Below the pieces are notes generated by a model that saw nothing but the letters and a program-made list of their open reading frames with translations, was not told the origin of the DNA and ran no database searches. This document shows positions 44,801-51,467 of a stretch of DNA of 62,854 nt, one piece after another. Position numbers and translations under genes: made by a program. Origin of the DNA: Candidatus Dormiibacter spiritus (GTDB taxonomy: Bacteria > Chloroflexota > Dormibacteria > Dormibacterales > Dormibacteraceae); NCBI GenBank assembly GCA_003244185.1, contig QHBT01000056.1, forward strand, positions 1-62,854, written 5' to 3'. Within the stretch, counting starts at the first letter, position 1. Every line of letters begins with the position of its first letter.

Positions 44801-44847
44801 GTGATTTCCGCGCCATCTCGGATGAAGGTGATTCGATCTGAACTCAT
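41821..44847 (-). CDS. DUF3854/DUF927-type primase-helicase
   Basis: A 1008-residue replication protein. The N-terminal third is a TOPRIM-like DUF3854 domain: LLITEGIKKGDAATTL (near 133), LLGVTAWRG and VYLVFDSDVMSKEQV (near 190), then GLDDYLAQG. The middle is a DUF927-type AAA ATPase with Walker A FNRSGYGKSEMA (near 470), the Walker-B-like ALLTIDNFKPEG and a sensor region GSVIVTGEEVIEG. The last 200 residues are polar and probably disordered. Such proteins initiate and unwind at plasmid- or satellite-type origins. The ATG overlaps a preceding small frame (ATGA). It is the largest gene of the element. Confidence 0.85.
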   Translation of the reverse strand: MSSDRITFIRDGAEITWDGYCERTGLNLLPQHHAQLISSSVTLEAAAERGYFSISHKVEAERLGFAPSQRLVPAMVLPLWTPDGEIAFHQIRPDNPRAARDGKPIKYETPKDARMRLDVHPRMRGFLGDPKRPLLITEGIKKGDAATTLDLCCIALLGVTAWRGRNQDGGAVSLADWEQVALKERRVYLVFDSDVMSKEQVHIQLARLRRFLASRGADVRVIYLPSGEGGAKVGLDDYLAQGHSRDDLLRLADPGLRRPEHQESGEHKWALPENYTMSPDGIFRYEPRTEKTWQITDFACRIWRKAIEDDGQQQRLRYDLELQQENRKDTISVPADEFDSMRWLRRVVSLDPWITVGPASRDHARSAIELASKDAERRTVYIHTGWRRLAEGRWAYLHAGGAIGAEGIVQEVEVALPAALNRYQLPEPPTGDALRDAVRSSLAIVELAPRVAYPVLAFTYRAALGPVDFAPQLFNRSGYGKSEMAALAQQHWGPTMDRLHLPANWGSSANYLRGLAFHAKDALLTIDNFKPEGSRFDRQHKHMEANMLLTAIGDHAGRGRADITGAPRSPQEPRGSVIVTGEEVIEGFSATARSLVIEIGAGEVDGLGLRPEQPGYKAQHPRLDVLQAAAREGTLAQAMAGFVRWLAPYMETMGNRLRNRARELRPQFAGDHARMSSNLAELAVGMELLTEYAVKTGALDERSRRHWLTRGWQVLRQIGGAQQSQQQEMQPERRFLELLASAIGAGRGHIADLKGNPPGEPAAWGWRSFGGSSGPDEKVWAPQGLRVGWLDGEDLFLDPASSLRAANEMDVDTGVGVRRETLARRLRDAGLLASISGEQDCRLTLRKRVEGALHRVLHLRSSILADDSGPHGPGPPQDHHPPGDGNVPGVPGFQPEGEEPGTSQNANFEYKPGSRFPVVPVFPRHREDTRIYTKTPRSNEGRSNGKLNHSIDIEGTPGTPGTKREEEGQTELKISGEGCSRSERLAEDGREHREQGHFKAAAEQWEEW

Positions 44848-44969
44848 CGAAGGCCTCCAGGAGTGCCCGCCACGCCTCGCTGACCACTTCCAGCCAAAGA
44901 ACCCCCGAGGAGGAGGGGCAGGTTTCCGTTGGCGCAGAGCTCCTGCCCCCCCACCTCGACGGTTCTCAT
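44844..44969 (-). CDS. possible small protein coupled to the primase gene
   Basis: A 41-residue frame beginning MRTVEVGGQELCANGNLPLL ends in a TGA that overlaps the primase ATG (ATGA). The overlap pattern is that of every other gene pair in this operon, which is the main support. No domain is recognised. A longer upstream in-frame start exists but is basic and unlike a real protein. Confidence 0.35.
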   Translation of the reverse strand: MRTVEVGGQELCANGNLPLLLGGSLAGSGQRGVAGTPGGLR

Positions 44970-45043
44970 CCGGACGCGATACCTGCTCCGCGCCATGCGC
45001 GCGAATCTATGGGTCACGCACCTGGTTCTGGCATTCATGGCGA

Positions 45044-45406
45044 TCAGAAGCAGGTGTCGCAGGTGCAATGAGCCCGGCTGCCGCCCGCCGCCAGCGAGCC
45101 GCATCGGCAAAGCGGACTGCCCTCGTGGCTAGGGCCGAAGCCGCCTCCGATCTGCGAGCAAGCCGGGCAGGCAACTTCAACCACCGCAAGCGCGCCGGCC
45201 TGGTCGCCTGAGTGCTTGCCTCCGCAGAGAGCGGTCATAGGGTGGGCGCGGACGAAGATGCCGCCCCGAGTCGAGGCGCCGCAGAAGCAGCACTCCTCAC
45301 AATCTGCGCCGGCTACGGTGACCGGCGGCCGCCCTCCCTCCCGTGCGACCCAGCAGCGCTCGCAGATGGCGTGAGTCCAACGATCCTCCCGCTCATCCGT
45401 CGTCAC
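45044..45406 (-). CDS. cysteine-rich zinc-binding protein
   Basis: A 120-residue protein with at least five CxxC-type pairs (ICERCW, CEECCFCG, CPACSQ, CRCG, CTCDTC), so it probably holds two or more zinc ribbons. Position 45406 is a GTG start that overlaps the DUF3846 stop. It has no catalytic motif. In phage-like elements such proteins usually bind DNA or partner proteins. The function is unknown. Confidence 0.6.
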   Translation of the reverse strand: MTTDEREDRWTHAICERCWVAREGGRPPVTVAGADCEECCFCGASTRGGIFVRAHPMTALCGGKHSGDQAGALAVVEVACPACSQIGGGFGPSHEGSPLCRCGSLAAGGSRAHCTCDTCF

Positions 45407-45771
45407 GGCAGTGTCCTGCGGTTGACGATTTCCTCAACAAAGGCGGCCGCCGGATCGTCGAGGTCCGTCATGTTGCCGTCGGCGTCGGGGCCACCAGTGA
45501 AAACAGCGATGCCGGCAATGAAGTCGGAGTCGGGATAGCCAGCCGACAACATGGCCTTGGTGGCGCCCCTGTTGAACGGTGCATCTTTCAACTTGCCTTC
45601 CTCGTCGATCCACATACCGAGGTCGCCGCGGAGGGACACGCACTCAACCAGATCGCAACCGAGGTTCCGATCCAGCGCCTCCAGGTGGGTGCCTCGGGCA
45701 TCCTCCTCCAGCGTGGTCGGGGTGAGATGGCCGTCCGCATCAAGGCGGAGGGCCCGAATACTCTTCTTCAT
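45403..45771 (-). CDS. DUF3846-like protein
   Basis: A 122-residue protein resembling DUF3846, found in phages and integrated elements: an N-terminal strand with IRALRLDADGHLTP, then LDRNLGCDLVECVSL, MWIDEEGKLKDAPFNRGATK and IAGIAVFTGGPDADGN. The role of the family is unknown. It overlaps both neighbours (TGATG with the RecB-like gene upstream, GTGA with the zinc protein downstream), placing it firmly in the replication operon. Confidence 0.7.
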   Translation of the reverse strand: MKKSIRALRLDADGHLTPTTLEEDARGTHLEALDRNLGCDLVECVSLRGDLGMWIDEEGKLKDAPFNRGATKAMLSAGYPDSDFIAGIAVFTGGPDADGNMTDLDDPAAAFVEEIVNRRTLP

Positions 45772-46682
45772 CAGGCGACAACCTCCTTGCGCAGACCGAC
45801 CAGATCACTGAACGACGCTCCCCGCGCCACTTCGTCGGCTCGGCAGCGATCGCGGAAGCCGCACCAGTCGCAGGCCGGGCCAGGTCGAGCCGACAGTCGC
45901 CCATCGCGGATGATCGCGTTGGCGTTCCGGACCGCAGCCAGTGCCCGGCGTTCGTCCTCGACATCGAACTCAAGGACGAGGGAGCGCAGCTTCGGTTCCT
46001 TGAGTCCGACATGCGCGTGGATCACGTCGAAGCGGGCGCGCGGCACAACCGGAGCTGGCTGGGCGATCCCTCGCCGCTCCTCCGCACGTCGCGCCAGCCA
46101 GTAAAGGACGAGCTGATCGCGGTGTTCGGCAACCCATGCCTCATCCCACTCACCCTCGCGGTTCCAGCGGGCAAGCCCGGAGAGTTTGTTCTCGACGATG
46201 GTGCCGTCGGGCTCGATGTAGTCAGAGCGCCCGCGCACGCTCACGCTGCCGCCGTCGGCGGTGCGCACCGTGTAGGAGTGGTCACTTTGAAGCGCCGCTG
46301 GCACCAGTCCAGGCAGTTCGCGGTGGAAGCAGGCGATTGCCGCCTCGACCATGACCGCATAGCTGTCGGCCTGCGCCTTCTCCAGCGGCTCCCGGAAGCC
46401 TTCTATCCCCTGGTCGAAGCTGACCGCGGCCACCTTCCAGGCGGTGTTCAGCGCCTCTGACGCCGAGAGTGCGGCCATGCGGGCGCCGAGCAGGGCATTG
46501 ATGCCCTCGTCATAGGCCCGGCCGGCGATCAAGCGAATGCCCGGAGGCTCCCTGAGCTGAAGGATGCGGCTGTAGCCCCACTTGCGGCCGCAAGCGAACT
46601 TGTAGCTTGGTTCAACCATCGCGACCTGGGACCAGCTGAGGGAGGAACCCAATGGACCGGACGGGCGAGAGTAGCGGGCCAT
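45771..46682 (-). CDS. RecB/Cas4-like PD-(D/E)XK nuclease
   Basis: A 303-residue protein of the RecB-family exonuclease type. The N-terminal helix (YKFACGRKWGYSRI) contains a cysteine as in Cas4/AddB-like nucleases. The nuclease core shows VSVRGRSDYIEPDGTIVENK with the D...E-x-K pattern, the following helix (AEHRDQLVLYWLARR) carries the conserved Gln, and the C-terminal ACDWCGFRDRCRAD supplies three more cysteines, suggesting an Fe-S or zinc cluster as in Cas4/AdnB. It probably processes DNA ends for recombination with the SSB-like and DUF932 proteins. No Cas genes are near. Confidence 0.8.
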   Translation of the reverse strand: MARYSRPSGPLGSSLSWSQVAMVEPSYKFACGRKWGYSRILQLREPPGIRLIAGRAYDEGINALLGARMAALSASEALNTAWKVAAVSFDQGIEGFREPLEKAQADSYAVMVEAAIACFHRELPGLVPAALQSDHSYTVRTADGGSVSVRGRSDYIEPDGTIVENKLSGLARWNREGEWDEAWVAEHRDQLVLYWLARRAEERRGIAQPAPVVPRARFDVIHAHVGLKEPKLRSLVLEFDVEDERRALAAVRNANAIIRDGRLSARPGPACDWCGFRDRCRADEVARGASFSDLVGLRKEVVA

Positions 46683-46693
46683 CGTAATTTCTC

Positions 46694-47314
46694 TCAGAAC
46701 GGAATCGAGTCGTCGGAGTCCGACTCGACCCGACGCGGTGCCGCCGTGGCGACCGCCTGATCCAGCCTCCGCTCGCCAGCCGTGGGTTGCGTGGCCGTGG
46801 TTGGCTGCCCGCTCGCCGATGCCGGTTCAAAGACCTCGACGCGGTACTTCAGCCCCTCCTCATTGGCGCGAGGTACGACCTTCCCGCGGACGGTGACTTC
46901 CTGCCCTGATTTGAGCGAGAGGTAGGGCGTCCGGGTTTCGTCGTAGCCCCAGCTCATCGGGTGCTCACGGTTCTCGTCCCCCTCCTCGTCGTTGAACCAG
47001 GCGACCACCGTGGTTTCCGGCTGCGCAGCCAGGGCGTTGAGGAAGGTGGTCATCTTGGAGACCTGGCCAGTCTTGGGGTGCTGTCCGAAGCGAGGGCTTA
47101 GCCAGGTTCGGGCGTTGCCGAGGGAGGCACCACGATGATCGACGAGCTCCAGATCGACGACCAGCTGCCGCTCGTTGCCGTACTCCGGGCGGCTTCGGGT
47201 CCAGTACAGGTCAGCGATCCGCGCCCGATAAGCCTCGTAGTTCTTGACTCGATCGGGAGCGACCGGATTCTCCAGCGCAGGCGCAGGCGGTGGGGGCGGG
47301 GTGTAGGTAGCCAT
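46694..47314 (-). CDS. SSB-like OB-fold protein with acidic DDSIPF tail
   Basis: A 206-residue protein whose central region (residues about 35-140) is beta-rich (RQLVVDLELVDHRGASLG; TPYLSLKSGQEVTVRGKV) and whose C-terminus is ESDSDDSIPF, nearly the conserved acidic tip of single-stranded-DNA-binding proteins (DDDIPF) that recruits repair and replication enzymes. Between them is a flexible Thr/Ala/Pro linker, as in SSB. It lies between a RecB-like nuclease gene (11 bp) and another recombination-type gene (1-bp overlap). An SSB substitute is the best reading; the OB-fold is inferred, the tail is seen. Confidence 0.6.
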   Translation of the reverse strand: MATYTPPPPPAPALENPVAPDRVKNYEAYRARIADLYWTRSRPEYGNERQLVVDLELVDHRGASLGNARTWLSPRFGQHPKTGQVSKMTTFLNALAAQPETTVVAWFNDEEGDENREHPMSWGYDETRTPYLSLKSGQEVTVRGKVVPRANEEGLKYRVEVFEPASASGQPTTATQPTAGERRLDQAVATAAPRRVESDSDDSIPF

Positions 47315-47673
47315 TAAGACCCTCCGTTTGGGGTTGAGGGCGCAGAGCCCAAGTAGACATCGAGCCGTTGTGCCAGCAGGCGATGAACGGCATCCAAGTT
47401 GCGGGCGGACGAAAACGCGCGATCGGGCTGGAAAGTGGCCTCAACCGCTACCTCATAGGAGCCATTGGGCTGAGTAGTCCAGTACGACCGCTTGAGGTTC
47501 ACGGTGAGCGTCTCCACCGTTGGTCGGGGACCTGAAGCCGTCTGGCTGTTCTGTGGGTCGCGCGCGGGCGCGAGGCCGTTCTGAGCGGTCGGCGTGTCGG
47601 CTGCCGCAGCCGTGGGCGGTGCTATCTCAGGCTGGGGCAGCTCGTAGTCGGCGCTGACCGCGTTCGCCGTCAT
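47314..47673 (-). CDS. hypothetical protein of the recombination operon
   Basis: A 119-residue protein from an ATG at 47673 that overlaps the DUF932 stop (ATGA). The first 60 residues are Ala/Pro/Thr-rich and probably disordered. The rest (VETLTVNLKRSYWTTQPNGS, then YEVAVEATFQPDRAFSSARN) looks like a small beta-alpha domain. No family is recognised. Its position between the DUF932 and SSB-like genes suggests a DNA-binding or annealing accessory. Confidence 0.6.
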   Translation of the reverse strand: MTANAVSADYELPQPEIAPPTAAAADTPTAQNGLAPARDPQNSQTASGPRPTVETLTVNLKRSYWTTQPNGSYEVAVEATFQPDRAFSSARNLDAVHRLLAQRLDVYLGSAPSTPNGGS

Positions 47674-48740
47674 CGGGAAACCTCCTTGGGGGCTGGAATG
47701 GGCGGTCGCGCCTCCGCCACCGTTCGCCATTGCGGGCCGTCCATTGCCAGCACCGTTCCGCCCAGCGCCTCCAGCTCAGTCGCCCGCGTGTAGTCCGGCA
47801 CGTCTTGGGAAGCGCGCGTCACAGCGTTGAGGACGCCGTACTGACTGAGATCGCCACCCTCGATCAGGTGGCGGAGAATCGAGTCCCGCTCGCCCTCGCT
47901 CAGTTGGAAGCGACGGCCCAGCTCCTCGACGCCGAGCTGCGGCCGTTCCAGCCGAGGTCCCTCACTGCTGAGGCGCAGCTGCTGAAGCAGAGCGCTGAAG
48001 CGGACCTCACTTACGGCCGCCCGGACAACATCCCGGACCTTGAACCAGAAGGCCCGATCGTCGGCGATCAGCGTTTCGTCGCGATAGACGCCGAGCGCGT
48101 CGTCGCAGTCGATCTGGCGACCGACGTGATAGCGCCGGACGGAATCGCCGGCGATCATGCCGTTCAGACAGACCAAGCGATAGACGAGGGGCTGTACGAG
48201 CAACGAGCCCTGCCCGACCTCGCTGTTGCTGATGAGGACGCCGGCTTGCACCTGATCGCCCTTCTTGACCTCGCCGACGACTCGCGCTGTGGTCGCCTTG
48301 AGGTAGAGCCGACTCTCCGTGATCTCGCAGCTGACGACCTCAAGGCCCGGGATATCTCCGAGCACCGGCAGCACCGCCTCGGCCAGCTCCTCGTTGTCCA
48401 GCCGTCGGTAACGGTCCGAGAGGTAGGCGCGGGCCTGCCCATCCAGGGTGCGGACCAAGCGCCGAGTCGAAGTTGCCCGCATGAGCCCGTTGACGTTGGC
48501 GTCCAGCAGACTCGGGTGACCGCTCCGCAAACGGTCGTAATAGCGGCGCGGGATCTCAAGGTGGTCGGCGATCTGATCGTGAGCCAGCGGCCGCAGCGCG
48601 AACTCACCCTGGCTCCCGATGTGCAGCTCGCTGCCGTCCAGCAGCGTGAGCTCGCGCGTGTCGGCCAGGAAGTCACGTTTGGTCTCCGACTGACGTCGGA
48701 TCTCGCCGGCTAGCTCTTGAAGTGTGCGTCCGGCCTTCAT
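47670..48740 (-). CDS. DUF932 family protein
   Basis: A 356-residue DUF932 protein, a family common in plasmids, phages and satellites: QIADHLEIPRRYYDRLRSG, ARAYLSDRYRRLDNEELAEA, YLKATTARVVGEVKKGD, QAGVLISNSEVGQGSLLVQP and LVCLNGMIAGDSVRRYHVG. Its biochemistry is unknown; association with nucleases and SSB-like proteins points to recombination or replication. Its ATG overlaps a 15-codon leader frame (ATGA) that carries the only good ribosome site, so translation is probably coupled to the leader. It is the first large gene of the leftward replication operon. Confidence 0.85.
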   Translation of the reverse strand: MKAGRTLQELAGEIRRQSETKRDFLADTRELTLLDGSELHIGSQGEFALRPLAHDQIADHLEIPRRYYDRLRSGHPSLLDANVNGLMRATSTRRLVRTLDGQARAYLSDRYRRLDNEELAEAVLPVLGDIPGLEVVSCEITESRLYLKATTARVVGEVKKGDQVQAGVLISNSEVGQGSLLVQPLVYRLVCLNGMIAGDSVRRYHVGRQIDCDDALGVYRDETLIADDRAFWFKVRDVVRAAVSEVRFSALLQQLRLSSEGPRLERPQLGVEELGRRFQLSEGERDSILRHLIEGGDLSQYGVLNAVTRASQDVPDYTRATELEALGGTVLAMDGPQWRTVAEARPPIPAPKEVSR

Positions 48741-48784
48741 CGGATGGACGCCTGGAAACCGGGTTGTCTGTATGCCAAACTCAT
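48737..48784 (-). CDS. 15-codon leader peptide coupled to DUF932
   Basis: An AGGAGG site at 48792-48797 sits 7 nt before an ATG at 48784 that opens MSLAYRQPGFQASIR and stops at 48737-48739, overlapping the DUF932 ATG by ATGA. The strong ribosome site belongs to this frame rather than to DUF932, so it either couples translation or is a small leader peptide. Confidence 0.55.
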   Translation of the reverse strand: MSLAYRQPGFQASIR

Positions 48785-48850
48785 AGCGGAGCCTCCTGTG
48801 TGGTTCTGGCGGCCGCTGCCCGATTCCCCAATCCGAGCGGCCGTCTTACC

Positions 48851-48880
48851 TATCTTTGCACACTTCTGCACACTTGTCAA
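48851..48880 (-). promoter_or_regulatory. replication-operon promoter with two direct repeats
   Basis: On the minus strand, TTGACA at 48880-48875 is a perfect -35. A weak -10 (AAAGAT or AAGATA, about 48857-48851) follows at 17-18 bp. The spacer is largely two 9-bp direct repeats, TGCACACTT on the plus strand at 48857-48865 and 48867-48875, spaced one helical turn apart, so a repressor (perhaps the HTH protein encoded from 48896) could bind across the promoter. Confidence 0.5.
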
Positions 48881-48895
48881 GTTAGAATTGCCTAC

Positions 48896-49171
48896 ATGAC
48901 CCCGACCTTTGCGGCCACCGAAGCGCGAGCGTTCACAATGGCGGCGATGCCTCTGTTGCCCGTTCAGGACGCCGCCGCCGAGGTGGAAGTCAGCGTGCGG
49001 ACGGTCTGGAACTGGATACGCGCCGAGCGCATCGCCAGTTACCGTCGGAAGGGCGACCGTCGAACCTTCGTCGACCTGGAGCAGGTGCGCAACGTCGTCG
49101 GCTTCCGTCGGATCAGTGGGCCGGAGCCGGGCACCGAGAAGCCGGACACCGAGAAGCCGGACACGCGGTGA
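48896..49171 (+). CDS. small HTH (excisionase/MerR-like) DNA-binding protein
   Basis: A 91-residue protein whose middle is a HTH_17-type helix-turn-helix: LLPVQDAAAEVEVSVRTVWN, then WIRAERIASYRRKGDRRTFVD (residues about 21-60). The C-terminus is a short charged tail with a repeated EKPDT. Small proteins of this type act as excisionases or as transcriptional repressors of integrated elements. It is divergent from the replication operon, 16 bp from the TTGACA box, and its stop is 3 bp before the DUF4160 start, so it heads a rightward operon. Repression of both operons is a natural guess. Confidence 0.75.
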   Translation: MTPTFAATEARAFTMAAMPLLPVQDAAAEVEVSVRTVWNWIRAERIASYRRKGDRRTFVDLEQVRNVVGFRRISGPEPGTEKPDTEKPDTR

Positions 49172-49204
49172 GCCGTGCCCAGGGTCTGCGAGTTCTACGG
49201 CATC

Positions 49205-49262
49205 TTGACCTCCTCCCCTCCTTTCAAGAGAAGGGGATTCCCGAGGGCTCACCCGAGCCCTC
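49205..49262 (-). ncRNA. candidate omega-RNA scaffold at TnpB right end
   Basis: On the minus strand the tnpB 3' end and right end form a perfect 8-bp stem (GAGGGCTC/GAGCCCTC, 49262-49243) overlapping the tnpB stop, then a GAATCCCC...GGGGAGGAGGTCAA hairpin-like end at 49205. In TnpB systems this region is the omega-RNA and the bases just outside are the guide; here the guide would be DUF4160 sequence 49204-49184 (minus strand, starting GATGCCGTAGAAC). The exact 5' limit is unknown. Confidence 0.6.
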
Positions 49263-50481
49263 CTGGGGTTCCCGCTGCGCCACGGCGGCGACTTCTGCGG
49301 GCACCGGCACTAGGCCGGCATGCCCCCGGTCCGGGGGTCTGCGCGAGGGCTGGAAATGCCAGCCCTCGAGCGAGGATGTTCTCGGCCGCATTGCGGTCGG
49401 CGTGGTTCTGATGCCCACAGGCGACGCAATGGAAAGCCGCTTGGCTCTCGCGGCTCTCCGTTGCGATGACGCCGCAGGCGCGGCAGGTTTGGCTCGTAAA
49501 GTGGGTGGGCGTCTCGATCGCCGTGACGCCGGACGCCTCGGCCTTCTCTCGGAGGCGCCGCCCCCACTGCCCCCAGCCCTGGCGGTGAATGCCGCGATTC
49601 AGGCCAGCCTTGGCGCGGGCACCGTTGTGCTCGTAGCCGCCCATGCCGTCCGGCTTCGGCGCTGGCCGGCGCACCATGTTGCGGATTTCCAGCGCTTCGA
49701 CGACGATCAGATCGTGGGTGCGGACGAGCTTCGTCGTCTGCTTCTCCGTCCAGTTCTTCAAGCGATCGCGCTGTCGCTGGTGAAGCTTGGCGATCGCCGT
49801 CTTGGTGCGTCCGCGCCGGTTGCTGCCCTTGCGCTGGCGGGCCATTTGTCGTTGAAGCCGCGTAAGTCGGCGCGCTCGACGCTGCGACCACTGCGGAGCC
49901 TGTAAGAAGGTGCCGTCTGAGTAGGCCAAGGTGGTCGTGACGCCGCGATCGATCCCAACTCGGGAGCCGGTCGGTTCTCGATCTACGGGCGCCTGTGGAG
50001 CCGGGAATGAGACGTGCCAGCGACCGGCCCCATCTAGCGTGATCCGCGCCATGCCAGACTCCGCGGGCAGGGGTCGCGAGACCCGAAAGCGTATCCGGCC
50101 GGCTTTGGCGACTTGAATCGCGGACCACTTCTTGTTCAGGTGCCGCACCCGAACGTCACGCACGCAGAAGCCCTCGCTCTGGCCCCGCTTCCGCCATCTC
50201 GGACGGCGATGCGAACCCTTGTGCCAGTTTTGCAGCGCCCGATCGAAGTCGCGCAGCGCCTGCTGCTGCACGCTGCTTGAGCCGTTGCCAAGCCAGGTCT
50301 CCCGGCGCGCCTCTGCCAGCTGGCGGAACCGCTCGGCGGGGCGGGGAGAGGAGCGGCGACCGGGATGCCACTGCTTGAATTGCTCCAGGGCCAGGTTCCA
50401 GACGAAGCGCGCCTCACCACAGTGCTGATGAAGCACGACTTCCTGTGCCGCGGTCGGGTCGAGTCGGTATCGGTGCGCCAT
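49249..50481 (-). CDS. tnpB: TnpB RNA-guided nuclease
   Basis: A 410-residue TnpB (OrfB, ancestor of Cas12). Catalytic residues are in place: RuvC-I Asp in VGIDRGVTTTLAYSDG (near 177), RuvC-II Glu in LIVVEALEIRNM (near 259), the zinc finger CRACG...CVACG (about 328-352), and RuvC-III Asp in HADRNAAENIL (near 362). The N-terminal RLDPTAAQEVVLHQHCGEAR, then FVWNLAL and the bridge-helix-like arginine-rich stretch are normal. It cuts DNA matching the guide encoded at its element's right end, favouring retention of the element. It disrupts the DUF4160 gene. Confidence 0.93.
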   Translation of the reverse strand: MAHRYRLDPTAAQEVVLHQHCGEARFVWNLALEQFKQWHPGRRSSPRPAERFRQLAEARRETWLGNGSSSVQQQALRDFDRALQNWHKGSHRRPRWRKRGQSEGFCVRDVRVRHLNKKWSAIQVAKAGRIRFRVSRPLPAESGMARITLDGAGRWHVSFPAPQAPVDREPTGSRVGIDRGVTTTLAYSDGTFLQAPQWSQRRARRLTRLQRQMARQRKGSNRRGRTKTAIAKLHQRQRDRLKNWTEKQTTKLVRTHDLIVVEALEIRNMVRRPAPKPDGMGGYEHNGARAKAGLNRGIHRQGWGQWGRRLREKAEASGVTAIETPTHFTSQTCRACGVIATESRESQAAFHCVACGHQNHADRNAAENILARGLAFPALAQTPGPGACRPSAGARRSRRRGAAGTPGGLG

Positions 50482-50775
50482 CGCTACGACGCCTTAACCC
50501 CGCCCTGAAGGACGTGGCGCGCGGACTTCCTTTCGGTCATATGGATGTACTGGAAGGACCACCTTCCCGCGCACTTCCATGCGCAGTACGGCGAGCATTG
50601 GGCCGAGCTGACGATCGTGAGCGGGCAGGTGACTCAGGGCCTCCTGCCGCCGCGGGCCTTGCGCCTCGTGCGCGAATGGGCGCGGCTCCGGCAGTCCGAG
50701 CTTGACCAATGTTGGCGCCAGGCCCGCGAACGGCGCCAGCTGGATCCCATCGATCCGCTGCCGTAGGCTAAGGCC

Positions 50776-51054
50776 GTGGTACTCCGCATCACCGCTGTCG
50801 AGCCGCTGCCCGAATACCGGCTCCGGCTGACCTTCAACGATGGGATGACCCGCGAGATCAGTCTCTCTGACAACCTCTGGGGCGAGATGTTCGAGCCGCT
50901 CAAAGACCCCGGCTTCTTCCGGCAGGTGGGAGTCGATGCAGAGTCGCGAACCGTGGTCTGGCCGAACGGCCTGGGGCTCGACCCCGAGGTGCTGCATGGG
51001 GACTTTGCGTCCGCCGAAGTCGCGCAGCAACGTGCTGGGGTTACGACTGAATAG
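50776..51054 (+). CDS. DUF2442 family protein
   Basis: A 92-residue DUF2442 protein from a GTG start: LRITAVEPLPEYRLRLTFND, GMTREISLSDNLWGEMFEPL, then DPGFFRQVGVDAESRTVVWP and NGLGLDPEVLH. These small beta-rich proteins are often encoded next to DUF4160 and sometimes act as antitoxin-like partners; no activity is proved. It is intact although its DUF4160 partner is split by an insertion. Confidence 0.85.
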   Translation: MVLRITAVEPLPEYRLRLTFNDGMTREISLSDNLWGEMFEPLKDPGFFRQVGVDAESRTVVWPNGLGLDPEVLHGDFASAEVAQQRAGVTTE

Positions 51055-51108
51055 TTCGTTACTAGCGCGGTCGGCCAGCGAGCGTGGCGTGGAAAGGTGG
51101 TTAAGACG

Positions 51109-51345
51109 ATGGCGAAGATGAAGTACAGAGATCCCTATGAGCACATGTCTGATGAGGAGTTCGAGCACGACTTCTTTGCGGCATTGGATCGCGATCGTTT
51201 GAAGCCGGTCTCGCTGCGCCTCCCAGAGTCGGTGCTGGCGCGGACCAGGGTGGTAGCCGAGGCTCGCGGGATTCCTTATCAGGTGCTCATCAAGGCATTG
51301 ATCGAATCTGGCCTCAACCAGCTCGAACGTGCTAGTGACCGTTAG
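51109..51345 (+). CDS. BrnA/CopG-like ribbon-helix-helix protein
   Basis: A 78-residue protein with an acidic N-terminus (DPYEHMSDEEFEHDFFAALD) and a C-terminal ribbon-helix-helix: VSLRLPESVLARTRVVAEAR, then GIPYQVLIKALIESGL. This pattern matches BrnA/CopG antitoxins that bind DNA as dimers. The ATG at 51109 is preferred over the GTG at 51097. No BrnT-type toxin lies beside it; the DUF4160/DUF2442 genes are the only partners in the operon. It may regulate the operon. Confidence 0.7.
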   Translation: MAKMKYRDPYEHMSDEEFEHDFFAALDRDRLKPVSLRLPESVLARTRVVAEARGIPYQVLIKALIESGLNQLERASDR

Positions 51346-51467
51346 TGAGCCACCGAAAGGCTCGACGCCCGTCCGGACCCCCGGCTCACACTGGGCGAGT
51401 AGAACCGGAACTGCGCCCGGGCAGGTTCCAACGTCGATGAAGATGCCCCGGGTGGCAGCAATCGGAG

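Larger units (their letters stand above)
49205..50535 (-). mobile_element. TnpB-only IS200/IS605-type element
   Basis: The exact edges come from the split DUF4160 gene: 49204/49205 and 50535/50536. The element carries only tnpB, with no TnpA. The right end has hairpins and finishes in GGAGGTCAA (minus strand), typical of IS1341-like ends. The left end has the CCTTCAGGGCGGGG motif near 50504-50517. There is no target duplication, as expected for this family. Confidence 0.85.
49175..50766 (+). pseudogene. DUF4160 gene split by a TnpB element
   Basis: The first ten codons from the GTG at 49175 read MPRVCEFYGI and stop matching at 49204. The rest resumes at 50536 as VIWMYWKDHLPAHFHAQYGE and runs to 50766. 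Joined, they give a normal DUF4160 protein of about 87 residues (family pattern FGIVIRMYWKDHxPPHFHA). The 1331 bp between are the IS200/IS605-type element. The gene follows the HTH gene by 3 bp and precedes a DUF2442 gene by 9 bp; DUF4160 and DUF2442 are usually paired, but the pair's function is unknown. Confidence 0.85.

Noticed and set aside
45771-46682. Cas4-type gene hinting at a CRISPR locus.
   Set aside because: No other cas genes and no repeat-spacer array are present; RecB-like nucleases are common in mobile elements.
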